A DNA stretch of 64,000 bases from the NCBI GenBank assembly GCA_028673005.1, contig CM054114.1, positions 21,794,880 through 21,858,879 of the forward strand, read 5' to 3'. The notes below the pieces were generated by a model, which worked only from the letters and a program-made list of their open reading frames with translations, did no database searches and was not told the DNA's origin. Every line of letters begins with the position of its first letter. The stretch's first letter is position 1. The translations under genes and the position numbers were made by a program. Below are positions 23,938 through 35,159 of the stretch, piece after piece. The DNA is from Tanypteryx hageni (lineage: Eukaryota; Arthropoda; Insecta; Odonata; Petaluridae).

Positions 23938-24640
23938 AGTTATGTCTTGAGCTGCTCTTGGTTTTTATGCTGTTTTCCATCATGATATAAAAGCATGACC
24001 TATGTCTTATTTTTATCGGTTTTATGCGCAAATGTCCTTTCTTTTGACGTCCAAGGTTGAGGAAAAATGGGACGCATGCGCCATTGTGATTACAGCTCTC
24101 GCAGTGTTGTTTAGCTTTTTAGATTTTTTTAAGATCGGAGTCTTTTTCTTATGTTAGTAATTGTGTTTCGTAGTTAACGTAAATAATTTTCAATTTGAAA
24201 ATTGAACGCCGATTTCGCTTTATGGCTTTAATCATATCATTCCTCAGTCGTAAACAGTTGAGCAAACCAGAAAGACATCGCGACTAAAAAAAGATACAAC
24301 ACACTGATATTGCTGGTCGTTAAAATGGTTTATTTATTGCTAAATTGTTTTGTGAATATTTTTGTGCTGTTTATAATTCAAACGACCATTAATAAGCGGA
24401 TTTGAGTGTCGGATTTTTTTCGCTCAAGAATTGTTTTTGCGATCATTTTGCCAGGTTGCGATGCCACTCTTCATTCCTTTGTCGAGACTCGCTGTTTTGC
24501 AGAGGCATTTGTCGAATCCGTTTGCGCAGGCGCGCTTGCCTGGACTTCCGCCTCTATTCCAGACCGCCACTTGTTTGCATACCCGCGTTTCTTGACTATT
24601 CCCCGAAGGGTTTTTCTCCTCCGCAATCCGGCTCTACGTA
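23938..24640. other. No gene seen
   Basis: Spacer; a small palindrome AATTTTCAATTTGAAAATT at about 24187-24205. No coding support. Confidence 0.45.
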
Positions 24641-24644
24641 CTTA

Positions 24645-24855
24645 TCTCTCCCTATCATTCTCCTCCCCCCTGCTCCTACCACATATTCCTATCCTCACTT
24701 TCTCTCCTTATCCCTCTCTCCTATCCTATCTCATCCCTCCTTTCTTCTCCCCCTCCCCCTCCTCCCCCCTCTCTCCTATCCTATCTCATCCCTCCTTTCT
24801 TCTCCCCCTCCTCCCCCTCCTATCCTATTTCTTTCCTCCCCTCCGATTTTCATAT
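24645..24855. repeat. Pyrimidine-rich imperfect tandem repeat
   Basis: Imperfect duplication of a roughly 55-bp unit built on TCTCCTATCCTATCTCATCCC and TTTCTTCTCCCCCTCC segments. It underlies two long overlapping plus-strand frames (up to 243 codons) that I reject as genes. Confidence 0.75.
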
Positions 24856-25109
24856 CTAAGCGATTATCTTCTTATCTTTTCAGTGATGAGATGACGTCCG
24901 AAATTAGAGTTGTATGTTTTAATGCTGGTCGCATGGTAGGGGGAATGATTTTACTTGCATCTCATAAGTTTGCGACTGATGAAATTTGTGAAAAATCAGA
25001 AATGTTGACAATTTTGCGCCTATTCGCCGTGAATACTAGATTTCTTTTAGTAATTAATCAAAATTTGCTTGCTATGGGTGTTCGAATCGAATGCTCATTG
25101 TTATTTTTT

Positions 25110-26490
25110 AGGCGCGTTTCGCTTCCAGCGTGAGCGCCTATTGGCCTCGGTCTGTCCGTCCGTGTGTTCGTTCTCGGTTTCTATTGAACGGAGTTTAATG
25201 AAATTTGATATCAAGTACTTATGGCCAAATAAAATAAGAGAATGGCATAAATGAATCACGTAAAATAATCAGGGGTACCACTGTACTGGTGAAAAATGAA
25301 TTTTTCCTCATATCTCGTAAAGCATTGCTCATATTAAAATAGTTTTCAAACAAAACTTATGGAACTGGTAGAGTATTTTTTCTATGCATCTTTATCGTAG
25401 GAATAGTCGTTATCAAGAAAATCAAACAATAAGGTCTTAATTCACTTAGAACTTGGAGAAATCCATCCATGGATGCGTAATTGTCAACGTAGACAATATT
25501 CGCAGTAAGCGAAGTAAATAAGATCTGCTATAACTACGAAAATACGGTTATTGCCATTACGTGTGCATATAGCATTTTGCAAGCTGAAGGAAATGGATTA
25601 TCTACAGCGAAGAAAAGAACGTGACCGTAAATATTGCAACTAGAGTACTTAAGTAACTCAAGTGAAGTATGCTTTAAATAATTTTCTATTTTTGATTAAT
25701 TGCAACTGATTAGAAAATAAATCTGTAGGTGAAAATTTAATATCTCCCTTGTATCATTTCTGATATATTGTTTTTGCGGTATTAATACTAAATTTAGTTA
25801 TTGATACTAAAATTACGTAAATGCTTTTATTAATGCACCAACTTCGGGGAGGCAGGGAAATTTTTAGTACATAACCGAGTCATGGTGTTTCGCTGTTCTA
25901 TGATGTACGTTCGTTCAAAGTATATCGTTATGTTTCAAATACCCCATCGCACGAAACGCGCTTATTGGCAATACACTGTACACTTACCTAATTTGTTATT
26001 GGTTCATTACATATAGTTTGTGGTTTATTGATCAAATAACTTGACATAACTGTATATGTGACACACGTGGATTTGGAAGATGAAATCTCATTTATCTTTT
26101 TCTCTATTATTATAATTCCCAGCTATCCCCATTCACATTTTTCGTCATGCCCTGAATAAAATAGAGGCTCTTTCTGCCATAGCTCATGCCGTTGTGGAGA
26201 AACTCAAATTCCGGACGAGTTTCGCTCCATAGCTTCATTCTCGATTGACGTCTCGTCGTGGCAGCACAATGTCCCGAGTGCGCCCAAGTGACGTTCCCTT
26301 GATGCTTGCTCTCGGCCGTTTTTCCCGGTTTTTATGTTTCTTCGCTCAATCTCGGGGCGCGACCTTAATAGAGTCGCGGAAGTGGATGCGCTTCGCCACT
26401 ATATCGTCGTAGCTATGCTCGTCGCCTCACTTTTACCTTGAAAAGCGGCGAAATTGACATTAATCCGCCCTATGGAGACTGCAGTTCGTG
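25110..26490. other. No gene; dispersed TCTGTCCGTCCGT-type repeat
   Basis: 25135-25300 begins with GTCTGTCCGTCCGTGTG followed by a TTGAACGGAGTTTAATGAAAT stretch. Similar phrases occur at 37075-37140 and 46165-46200, which suggests a dispersed repeat family. The rest is AT-rich; 26200-26470 is CpG-dense. Confidence 0.4.
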
Positions 26491-26498
26491 TATGTATG

Positions 26499-26670
26499 CA
26501 GTACCGTAACTAGGGCGGGGCAAGCGAGACATCTGCCCCGGGCGCAACTAAGTAAGGGGCGCAAAAATCCAAATAATAACTGAATGAATTGGAGGAGATC
26601 ATTTTTTGAAGGAGGGGGTCACATATTTAGTAGTTTGTCCCGGGCGCTAAAATAGCTAGTTATGGCGCTG
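26499..26670. mobile_element. 172-bp hAT-type MITE with exact 8-bp duplication
   Basis: Flanked by TATGTATG on both sides (26491-26498 and 26671-26678). Ends CAGTACCGTAACTAG and, inward from the right, CAGCGCCATAACTAG (12 of 15). Inner CCCCGGGCGC / CCCGGGCGCT motifs are repeated. Non-coding. Confidence 0.85.
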
Positions 26671-26679
26671 TATGTATGT

Positions 26680-27811
26680 ACGACACTTCTTTAGAGGGTA
26701 ATAGGACGGCCTTAATGAGCGGCGTTTTATATCAACACGTCGAGTGGATCGCAATTCACTGGTCAGAGACGCGCAATGACGTGTCAACTCGCTCTTCTTA
26801 GGATGCGAATGTGCAATTGCCGAAAACGCGGAAATTTGAGGAAAGGTTTTGTATTCCAAGATGGAAGGCTTTGATCGTGCTGACAATTCATAGCTTGTAT
26901 TATTATATAATATATATAATTAATCATATTCAGTTTTTTAATTTAAAAAAAGCAATTTAAAATACTGACATTGAGAGATTGTTTTGTTCTTGGAGAGTGC
27001 GCAGAGGTTATTTTTCTTTTTATTCTGTTAAATTATTTTACTGGCTCAGTATTTTAAATTATTGCTTACTGTTGACCAATTTCGTGCCAAAATGCGTCAT
27101 TCCTCAACATTTTAAATCGACCGTGCTTCTCTACTACCTTACTTAGCACATAACATACCCGAAGTAACACTCTGTATCGAAGATTAATGTATAAATCCTA
27201 TACTACTTATTTAATACGCCGCTTTGCGTTCATGCATTCGTCTATGACGCAATCCGCGTTTTGATTTTTTTGCTACTCTCTCCGTCACCGCTCAAAAATC
27301 TGTGGACTTTTTTATGCTCTGCCTCGTATTTTTTTAAATTTGGGGGTCTATTTCCCGGAATTTGAGCATTTGTCTGGCTATTTCGGACGGAGCAGAGTTC
27401 ATTAGGCACGTGCAGGAAACGATTGAATTAGTTTAATTCGATGAAATTTCCCCGATCTCATTTGTTATTGTGTTCTCGTACTAGTCCTCGAGACCGCGGA
27501 AGAAAACTGAAAAACTTGTTCAATATTTTGGGCATATTTTAGTTTCTCATTTCAACGATACCTAAATTGAGCGCCCTTGGTTCGCAGGTCCAAACACCAC
27601 GAGGGTGTTTCCAGCACACCAATGCCGTTATCCACCTGAACGTATTTTTAATATTATTTGAGTGTTATGAGGTAACCTTGAAAAAAAAGATTTAGAGAAG
27701 TGAAGTTATATTGTAAGATGTTAGATAGGTTAATGGATCGGCGAAAATGAGTTCGCCTCCGTATTGCGCTTTGAGATGCATGGAGTCGTGGTTTCATGGT
27801 TGAATTGCGTA
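26680..27811. other. No gene seen
   Basis: AT-rich spacer; short frames only. Confidence 0.45.
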
Positions 27812-27819
27812 GCTCGATT

Positions 27820-28605
27820 TAGAGGCCTGCATACCCGCAGTTTACCCTACCCGCGGGTACCCGCAGCGAAAGTTGCGGGTCGGGTATATAGTGCTTCCAT
27901 GCGGGCACGGGTCGGGTTCGGACACAAAAGGCACCGGTACAGGTAAAGAGCGGATACGAAAACTAGTTTTAATTCCAATGCAATCATATTTCTCCAGACG
28001 AATTGACTGCATATATTGACTTAAAACTATCTGACGACATTACTAATAATTTTGATTTGATGAAATGGTGAGATAAGCAAAAGAATTGTTTGCCAAATTT
28101 AAGTATTTTAGCGAATCGTATTTTTGCAATACCAGCGACCAGTGCTCCATCAGAGAGGTTTTTTCATTGTCGGGACATGTTTTGAGTGCAAGAAGCGGTT
28201 TAAATCCCGCAAACGTAGATGGTCCTATTTGTAAATAGTCATTTTTAATCTCAGGGTACTATTAATTAATGTTTCCTATTTTCAATTAAATTGTTTTGTA
28301 AAATTTGTAATTTTTGTAAAAATGAATCATAGATAATTTAAATACATTTTTCGATCTTAAAAATGAATGTTTATGTACAATTGCATTTCATTTGAATTTA
28401 TACAAAATAAATGACTGACTCAGAAATAATATTTTTATTTTTCACGATTTCTTGCTACGGATTTGTCTCGAGTTGGACCGGACAGTTAAAAAATATGGGT
28501 CGGGTCGGACAAGTAGACCTGTGCTGGTGCGGGTGAATAGCCTGCGGGTACGGGTTAGTAGTCTGCGGGCACGGGTGGAAAATATCATACCCGTGCAGTG
28601 CTCTA
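27820..28605 (+). mobile_element. Internally deleted hAT element, exact 8-bp duplication
   Basis: 786 bp flanked by GCTCGATT on both sides (27812-27819 and 28606-28613). Ends TAGAGGCCTGCA and, inward from the right, TAGAGCACTGCA. Subterminal ACCCGCGGGTACCCGC-type repeats at the left are mirrored by GGGTACGGG/GGGCACGGG repeats at the right, as in transposase-binding subterminal arrays. It retains the 3' end of a transposase gene (27998-28236). Confidence 0.9.
27998..28236 (+). pseudogene. hAT transposase C-terminal dimerisation domain remnant
   Basis: The plus-strand reading begins DELTAYIDLKLSDDITNNF at about 27998, has an in-frame TGA at about 28068, continues through LPNLSILANRIFAIPATSA and PSERFF, then needs one frame change at about 28165-28180 to continue as SGHVLSARSGLNPANVDG. 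The IPATSAPSER segment is the hallmark of the hAT C-terminal dimerisation domain. The catalytic N-terminal portion is absent, so the element is non-autonomous. Two lesions are visible; no start codon is expected. Confidence 0.85.
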
Positions 28606-28885
28606 GCTCGATTATTGGAAATTCATGTCACAAGAGTGCAAGTTTCCAAAGAATGCTTTCTTAGTTTTTGTTCCCCACGAAATACTTTCCTGGTTAGATT
28701 ATTTTTCCTTTGATTTGATTTGATTGCGATAGGCGTTAGGAGGAATTTTTCGCATCTTCTAGTCGAAATTGGCCATTTCTAGGCTGAACTGTGTCGATGT
28801 TTGATGTCAACCTAAATGTTTTAGTTGAAAATATTATTTATCGATGCGATAATCTTCTCTATCACATTCCCATTAAACTCAAATA

Positions 28886-29223
28886 CAGTATAGTCTCAAT
28901 AATCCATGTCTCGATAATCCGAGCTCCGTTTAATCCTAGATTTTGTTCTCAGAGACATCACGGCGAAAAAAAGATGTATGGCAAAGAACCAAAAGACTCT
29001 CTATGATATTTATACAATTAATTTATTATACATGTGTTTTATTATTGTGCTATTCCCCAAGCACGATTAAATTTTGTTTTGTAATTGTTTCAAATGATAA
29101 AGATATCTAAATACATATTTTTTATTTTACAATTTAATATTTAAATCATTCCGTATAATCCGAGTTTTCAATAATTCGACTTGGCTTTGGCCCTTTTAAC
29201 ATCGTATTATCGAGACTCTACTG
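28886..29223. mobile_element. pogo/Tigger-like MITE, TA duplication
   Basis: 338 bp between TA dinucleotides (28884-28885, 29224-29225). Ends CAGTATAGTCTCAATAATCC and, inward from the right, CAGTAGAGTCTCGATAATAC (17 of 20). The CAGT.GAGTCTCGATAATCCG terminus is typical of pogo/Tigger elements of the Tc1/mariner superfamily. Internal AT-rich sequence, non-coding. Confidence 0.85.
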
Positions 29224-29225
29224 TA

Positions 29226-29748
29226 TTGCGTACTTAATGAAAAAAGAAGACGAACTTAACTCACTTGACGTTAGTCGAAGCTAAGACCTTCAGAAAGCTC
29301 GACGGCTGTGCTGCGTAACCGGGGATGAAGTGGTTTACCGTTTCACGCTTGATTCACAATTAGCCGAAAGAAAAATGAAGCCGTCTTCATTACCTTAACC
29401 GTGTTGCAAAAATGTGGCTGGGGAACTTATTTATCGCACCTCCTTTTGTCATTCTTTTTGCTGGGAATTTGTAGAGCCCAGTATTTCGTAGTTCACTGTT
29501 TGATTCGTCGAGAATGCTGTGTAACCAACGAAAAAATAAACTGCTATTTCTCTGCGAATAAGAATAAGCTACCTATGGCACTACAAAATAAAGCCTAGAG
29601 CGGACCCCCCCCTCCCCCCAACCTTTCCCCCTCAACCTTTCCCCCTCATCCACGCATCTTCGTAACCTCCAAATCCGCTGCGAACTGGATCCCCGCTCCA
29701 GCTGCCGATCCTATTTCTCTTCTCCTCTTCACCATCCTCCTATGGGTA
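29226..29748. other. No gene; C-rich patch
   Basis: 29607-29650 is C-rich with a tandem CAACCTTTCCCCCT pair. Otherwise no feature. Confidence 0.45.
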
Positions 29749-29749
29749 T

Positions 29750-30414
29750 GTTATGTGCCCAGCTGATTCACCTCTTGCCTACGCGCAATGGGTATCTAAG
29801 AGGTAGTGCAATGAATAGCTGGATTGCAAGGAAGGAGAGAAACCTGGTGCCGGATTTAAGCCTACTCTTAACGAAGAGCACCAAGGGGGCCAACGGCTTA
29901 ATTTCCCTTCCAAAGGACCAAGTGTTGATTTGAGCGCGCTCCTCCTTTTCTCTTTTTCTCATTGGCTCGTTCTAATGTCCTTAGTTCCAACACGAACAAA
30001 TAGGGGGCAGGGCATCCTCGGAAAAAATCCTTTTAGGATGGGAACCGGGTGTCGCTTTAGCAGATCATGGCGGGGCCAACACTCGAATTCAATGGTTCCC
30101 AACCTTTTTGTAGGCGCGGCACCCTTTCAAAGATAAACAGAATTTCGCGGCACCCCATTCTTCAAGCAATGTTTTTATATTTTCACAAACGAGTATTAAA
30201 ACCTTTGGACATATGCAGTTGTTGGTATCACACCATAATGAATTTATTAGGGAAAACATTAATGCCCTAATTAACTGTAAACACATCCAAATCGATGATT
30301 TATTTATAAAACTAATTTTATCGCGGCACCTCTGAAAAGCAGCTGCGGTGCCCCAGTGTGCCGCGGCACCCAGGTTGGGAACCACAGCTCTAACCACTAC
30401 AACACCGGCTCCCC
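29750..30414 (-). mobile_element. tRNA-derived SINE, copy B, split by a MITE
   Basis: Minus strand. Same family as copies A and E, including the ATTGCACTACCTCTTAG tail segment. The tRNA-like head is interrupted just after the A-box region by the hAT MITE at 30090-30387; the outermost head bases (30388-30414) lie beyond it. Centre TCCTTTGGAAGGGAAATTAA is slightly altered. Confidence 0.85.
30090..30387. mobile_element. hAT MITE inserted in SINE copy B
   Basis: Ends CAATGGTTCCCAACCTTT and, inward from the right, CTGTGGTTCCCAACCTGG. Flanks CTCGAATT (30082-30089) and CTCTAACC (30388-30395) derive from CTCGAACC, the uninterrupted SINE sequence seen in copy E, so the 8-bp duplication is confirmed by an empty-site paralogue despite later changes. 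GCGGCACC motifs recur at both ends. Non-coding. Confidence 0.85.
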
Positions 30415-31278
30415 TACCATCTTCCACGCCTCTCTATCTCTCTATTTCATATAGCCCAGCGCAGATTATGTGCACGCGAGTGAGTTAATAGGTGGTCTCA
30501 TGAACTCTCGCTAGCTCGCAATATAGCTAACGGGATTGCGATTCTTCGACGCACTCTTCCCTTGTCCGGGGAAATGTTTTCGAGAGGAGGGGAGGGGAGT
30601 GGGGGAGGAGAGGTGGGGGAAGTGGGTGATGATGAGTGGAAGAGTGCAAGGAGAGAGGGAGGGGGATGAGGCGATTGTGAAGGCTGCGGAAGAGGAATGG
30701 GAGGAGAGATAGAGAGGGGGGAGGGGACGGAGATATGGAGAGGAAGTGAGGAGATGAGGGGAAAGGACGTCCTTCCGCCAGACAGCGACTTGTTTTTTTT
30801 AATGTTTATGTATTTCATGCGCGTTTAATATTATTAATCGTGCCTGGTGCCTTTATTTGATTTAACCTACCCTAAAGCACTCGAGTGGATTTGCACGGAT
30901 TCGTCTCACGGATAATCATTCAGATCTAAAAATGTCTGCCTAGTTTGAGAAAATGCGTGTTTTATACATATTTTTCGCATGTACCGCTAATCGCGTCCTC
31001 TCTTGCTCAAACGACGCCGCCTTTTTTTCTCATAGTGCCGCCGAATGCACTTTTGAGCCTCGATGGCGGAGGACGAGAAGGTGGTTTTCGAAGCGACGTG
31101 TGATGACGATGCCTTTAAATGCAGGGTTTTCAAGGTTATTTCGCTAAGGCGTGCTTAATATTTATTTTCCAGTTGCCCCGGGTGAACACTTGAGATTGGT
31201 TTTAAAAACGCCGTTTGCTTTTTCGCCTGCATTTTTTAGCTTTCTCCGTCGAGATTGGGACAGATAAATACTCTACGT
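30415..31278. other. No gene; GA-rich tract
   Basis: 30585-30760 is purine-rich (GGGGAGAGG-type) on the plus strand. The following 500 bp shows no supported feature. Confidence 0.45.
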
Positions 31279-31370
31279 CAAGGTTTCCCAAACTGGGGTA
31301 CGCATGCCCCTGGAGCTACTTAGATGAATAAGAGGGGGTACTTAAAAAAATTTACGTAATGGCGGATGGT
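31279..31370. mobile_element. hAT-type left end, orphan
   Basis: Starts CAAGGTTTCCCAAACTGGGG followed by TACGCATGCCCCTGG, a familiar hAT MITE terminus with a GGGGTACGC.TGCCCC inverted motif. No matching right end was found in the next kilobase. Confidence 0.5.
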
Positions 31371-32190
31371 TTAATTTTTTAGGTACTTGTTAATTATACG
31401 CCCGCCACTGAACGCTGCCCAACGTTTTACGCTTTACATTGTCAAATTGCAATTTATGCTCTATTATTTATACTCTTAGGAAATACTTAGTAAAGTTGAC
31501 AGCAATTCTCAATAATGTATTTCTTTAGCAGTAAGAATATAATACTAAGGAAAATACTACAACGAAAACTGAAACTTTGTATGATGGTATCATTCTCAAG
31601 CACAAGGCTCAAAACATAAATTATTAATTTTAACGATGTACATCAGAAACCTCAGTTAAGAGCATATAGCGATTAAATTGCACATTCCTTCAATAAATGG
31701 AGTAGTGAAATACGCAAAAATGCTAAAAATCTTGGCATACACTAACACTTAGGTACAGAATAGTAACATAGCAATTGACGCTGCAAATTATCGTGAGAAG
31801 TGGAAGTGTGGGTGACACTTAGATACCTTTTCTCTAATTATGTTATTATATGTAGAGCAGGGTTTGTTCTCGACGTTTTCCCCTTATTCCAGTAAGAGGA
31901 CGGATATTAATTGTGAAGAATAACATTAATTTTACGCATATAACTAGCAATTTCTAAGGGGGCACTTCATTTGATTGATAAGGCTCATAGCGACGAAAAA
32001 TGTTTTAGAAACCCTGCAGTCTGCGTCGTCCTTAATCACGCGTCTAGTGTCGCTCTTGTCCCGTGGACGCCTTCGCTTCGTCAGAATCCTCGGGTCTGTT
32101 CCGTTTTCCTTTGTCGAGGATGCGTTCGCGGAAATGAGGTCGTAAACAAACCGAAACCCGCGGATATGGCTTTCTCGCTCCACTTCCATC
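31371..32190. other. No gene seen
   Basis: AT-rich; possibly the body of the broken hAT element at 31279, but nothing proves it. Confidence 0.4.
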
Positions 32191-32194
32191 TGTT

Positions 32195-32232
32195 TTCTCT
32201 CTCACACGCGCGCACACACACACACATACACG
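32195..32232. repeat. (CA)n-rich microsatellite
   Basis: CTCTCTCACACGCGCGCAC followed by ACACACACACACATACACG. Confidence 0.85.
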
Positions 32233-32310
32233 ATACGCGAGTGCCATGAATCGTGGGTTTAGTGAGAGGAGGAGACGCTGGTGTCGAGACGAAAACGAGT
32301 GTGGCTCGCA

Positions 32311-32406
32311 GTAGGGGGAGTGGGTGTTGGGGGGAGGGGAGTGGGTGTTGGGGGGAGGGGAGTGGGTGTTGGGAGAGGGATAGAGGGGGGGAGAGGGGAG
32401 GGGGAG
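32311..32406. repeat. 21-bp G-rich minisatellite, quadruplex-prone
   Basis: Unit AGTGGGTGTTGGGGGGAGGGG, about three copies, followed by further G-tracts up to 32430. Each unit contains three G-runs of at least three, so adjacent units could form a G-quadruplex on the plus strand (inference). Confidence 0.8.
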
Positions 32407-32439
32407 TTGCTGTGGGGGAGGAGGGGTGAGGACAGAGGA

Positions 32440-33979
32440 CCCGCATCCCAGTAGTAAGGTACATATTATCTCCCTATACACCTCGACCGATGCAACAGTT
32501 TGCTTTTACTCCGACGCCGTCACACCCTAATCGTCCGGAATTTTGTCTATTTCCCGTTTTTTCCCGCAATATATCGGTTCGTGACGTCTGTTTTGGATCT
32601 CGTGATATAGTCAATTGGCGAAGGATATGTTGACCGTTCCATGAGACTCATTTGTGCTTGATGAGCTTCTGCTGTGTTGTGGAGATTCATGGAATATCGG
32701 AATTATTTCTTTTGATGAAGTGTAACTAAACAACGACAATAACGATGTCTATATTCTCATCAACATATACATAAGTATTAGACAACGATAGCAGTATCCC
32801 GAAAATTAAGTGTTGTTTACGAGTCGACTTACATATTTTTAAATATGAGAATATTACACTAAATTTTTCATTTTTAAGACGTGCGAATTTTTCCGGACGT
32901 TAAATATTGCTCTCTTGGGTTGTAAAACATTGTTTGTGTAACATTTTAAAAAAACTAGTCGTTTTTCATTGAAGTGTGAAAGTTCCATTGCGAGACTCAT
33001 TGATTGTCTTAGGGAATTCGGTGTTTCCGCTGTGTTAAGCGAGTCAACCGCGTCCTTTACGAAAATTGTTTTTAACGATTTTCCTTCTTTGAAAATAAAC
33101 TTGCGTAATATTTCTCCGATTACCCTATTGTTTTTATTCTCTTCGCCGAGACCGCTTCGATTTCGAAGTTCTACTATGCATCGCAACAAACGGCGAACGA
33201 TTCCACTATATTTGAGAACCGTTTTTCTAGATATGTGATCTCGCGTGTTCGGTTTTATCTCCTGAGCGACCGAGCCTCACGATTGCGGTTAATCCGGGCG
33301 ATACATGGGTTCGCTGATGGTCTCCCTCGAATGCAATTAATCGTTTCAATTTCTACGGAGACCTCATTCATTCGTCCGATCCGTTAAATACCTTAAGTAA
33401 TGGATAGCAGCGATTTCTACGCGCGTAATTTTTGCTTCGGTTAAACGTTTCAATTTTCTAAAATAGCGGAAAATGTTAAGTGTATAAACCTTTAACGTGT
33501 TCTGAACGGTGGGCCAATAACTTTCTTGGTGATCTTGTCCTATGAAGGCGCAAGAGACAATTCCTAATTCCCTCTTTAGATTTAACTATCTCCTCTTACG
33601 TCCATGCTGCTGCCATTGCCAGAAAAAAAATTCCCGCGCAGCTGTTCAAATGGCAATCTTCTGCAAACCATAAAATCTGAAGAAATCTACCTAAAAATCT
33701 CCTACAAATTATTGTTTTGAAATTGACATTTAATGTAAACTACAACCAACTGATTTCTTTTTATTAAAAAAGTTTTTATTAAAAAGTATAATTTTAATGT
33801 GCCTTATTTTAAGCACGACTCTTTATATGTATCCAAATAAATAAATACAATACCTATTAAGGTATGTATTAAATTTAACGAATATTTTATTCGATTGACT
33901 CTGGCTAAAATAAAAGCATGTCAACTGTTAAGCAATCGTTAATGATGTAGCGTTTATAATTAAAGCTTGCAAGTAAAGG
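32440..33979. other. No gene seen
   Basis: Spacer. 33755-33785 has a local TTTTTATTAAAAA duplication. Overlapping opposite-strand frames at 32854-33238 lack motifs. Confidence 0.45.
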
Positions 33980-33982
33980 TAA

Positions 33983-35012
33983 AGGCGCGTTTACACGGTT
34001 CAATTCGATTGAACAATCCAGCTGAATCATACAAATTGAAAGAAAATTGTAAAGTGTAAACGGGAATTCAATGTCATCGAGCAATCGCATTGAACATTGA
34101 AAGAAGTATGGTCGAGCTCTACTTTTGTTCAATTCCATGGAAGCGATGAGACTGAATCACCCACATTGAACGATGGTTGGTTCGTGTAAACAGAATATCA
34201 ATAGCATCTCGACACATCACAGATACTTTGGTTTTAAACTGTGAATGACGAGTGAACTGAAGAAAGCGAGTTGTGTTGAATCGTTCCTCGCATTCTACGG
34301 AAGGATCATGGTTTTGAAGTGGAGAGAGGACCATACACACTTGTTTTTGGACTTGCTAAACAATTACGAGTGCTTGTGGAATAGCAAAAAGAGTGATTTT
34401 AAAATCAAGACTGCCAGAGAAAATGTTATTCGAAATTTAATCTTTGACTTAAATTTACCGGGAATGACGGAACAAGATGTGAAGGCCAAGATGAAAAGTA
34501 TTCGGACGCGCTATGCATTTGAACTAGCGAAAGTAAAGAAGTCTGAGAAAAGTGGTGCAAGGATAGATGGTATTTATGTACCAAAGTTGTCTTGGTACAG
34601 ACAAGAGGTATCTCGTATTTGAATTAATGGCGAGACCATATCCAAGTGTTCTTAAAATTGCTCCGGAGACATTCTGAGATGATTTTTTATCATCTCGCGA
34701 TCTTCTGCGGCCCATTCCCTCAACAAAGATTCTGATGATCCTAAATTATCTCGTCTCATTATCCATCTTCTTATCCAAAAACGTCGAGTTTTTCATTTTT
34801 AAATTTTGTATAGTATTCTATAGCACTCGTGTATTAAATGATCACAAATAATGCGAATACCCGCACGAAGTATTTCACTTGGCGCCATGTTGAATTGAAT
34901 AACTGAAATAAATTTCATTGATTCGTGTATACAAATTCTATTTCAATGCGGAAGTTCAATGCTGCTGATTCGATCGGATTGCTCAATGGAATTGCACAGT
35001 GTAAACGCATCT
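33983..35012 (+). mobile_element. PIF/Harbinger-like element with TAA duplication
   Basis: 1,030 bp flanked by TAA on both sides (33980-33982 and 35013-35015), the 3-bp target size of PIF/Harbinger elements. Ends AGGCGCGTTTACACGG and, inward from the right, AGATGCGTTTACACTG (13 of 16). Subterminal TTCAAT...ATTGAACAATC motifs recur several times within the first 200 bp and again at the right end. It carries one intact frame (MADF domain) and no DDE nuclease, so it is non-autonomous for transposition. Confidence 0.8.
34245..34622 (+). CDS. MADF-domain DNA-binding protein of the Harbinger-like element
   Basis: An intact 125-codon frame. The MADF domain spans about residues 26-118: WREDHTHLFLDLLNNYECLW, then a lysine-rich segment, VIRNLIFDL (61-69), VKAKMKSIRTRY (79-90) and YVPKLSWY (111-118), where the spaced tryptophans and the KMKSIR..Y helix are typical. 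MADF/Myb-SANT-like proteins are encoded next to the nuclease in PIF/Harbinger elements, bind the element ends and help bring the nuclease into the nucleus (family knowledge). Here the nuclease gene is absent. The start is the first ATG upstream of the domain; no lesion is seen. Whether it is transcribed is unknown; it could also be a domesticated DNA-binding gene. Confidence 0.75.
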   Translation: MTSELKKASCVESFLAFYGRIMVLKWREDHTHLFLDLLNNYECLWNSKKSDFKIKTARENVIRNLIFDLNLPGMTEQDVKAKMKSIRTRYAFELAKVKKSEKSGARIDGIYVPKLSWYRQEVSRI

Positions 35013-35159
35013 TAATCGGTGTCTCTGAGTTGAGTATATTCTTGTCTTTTAACCACTCTTACCGACCTCAACCCTCGGCCCACTCTCCCATCTCCACCCA
35101 CCCCTCATTACCTTCTACCCCTACCTCCGTTTCCCCTTTCTGCATTTCGCCTTTCCTAT

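Noticed and set aside
24402..25133. 243-codon plus-strand frame
   Set aside because: Its middle is a pyrimidine tandem repeat (Ser/Leu/Pro runs) and the rest shows no domain.
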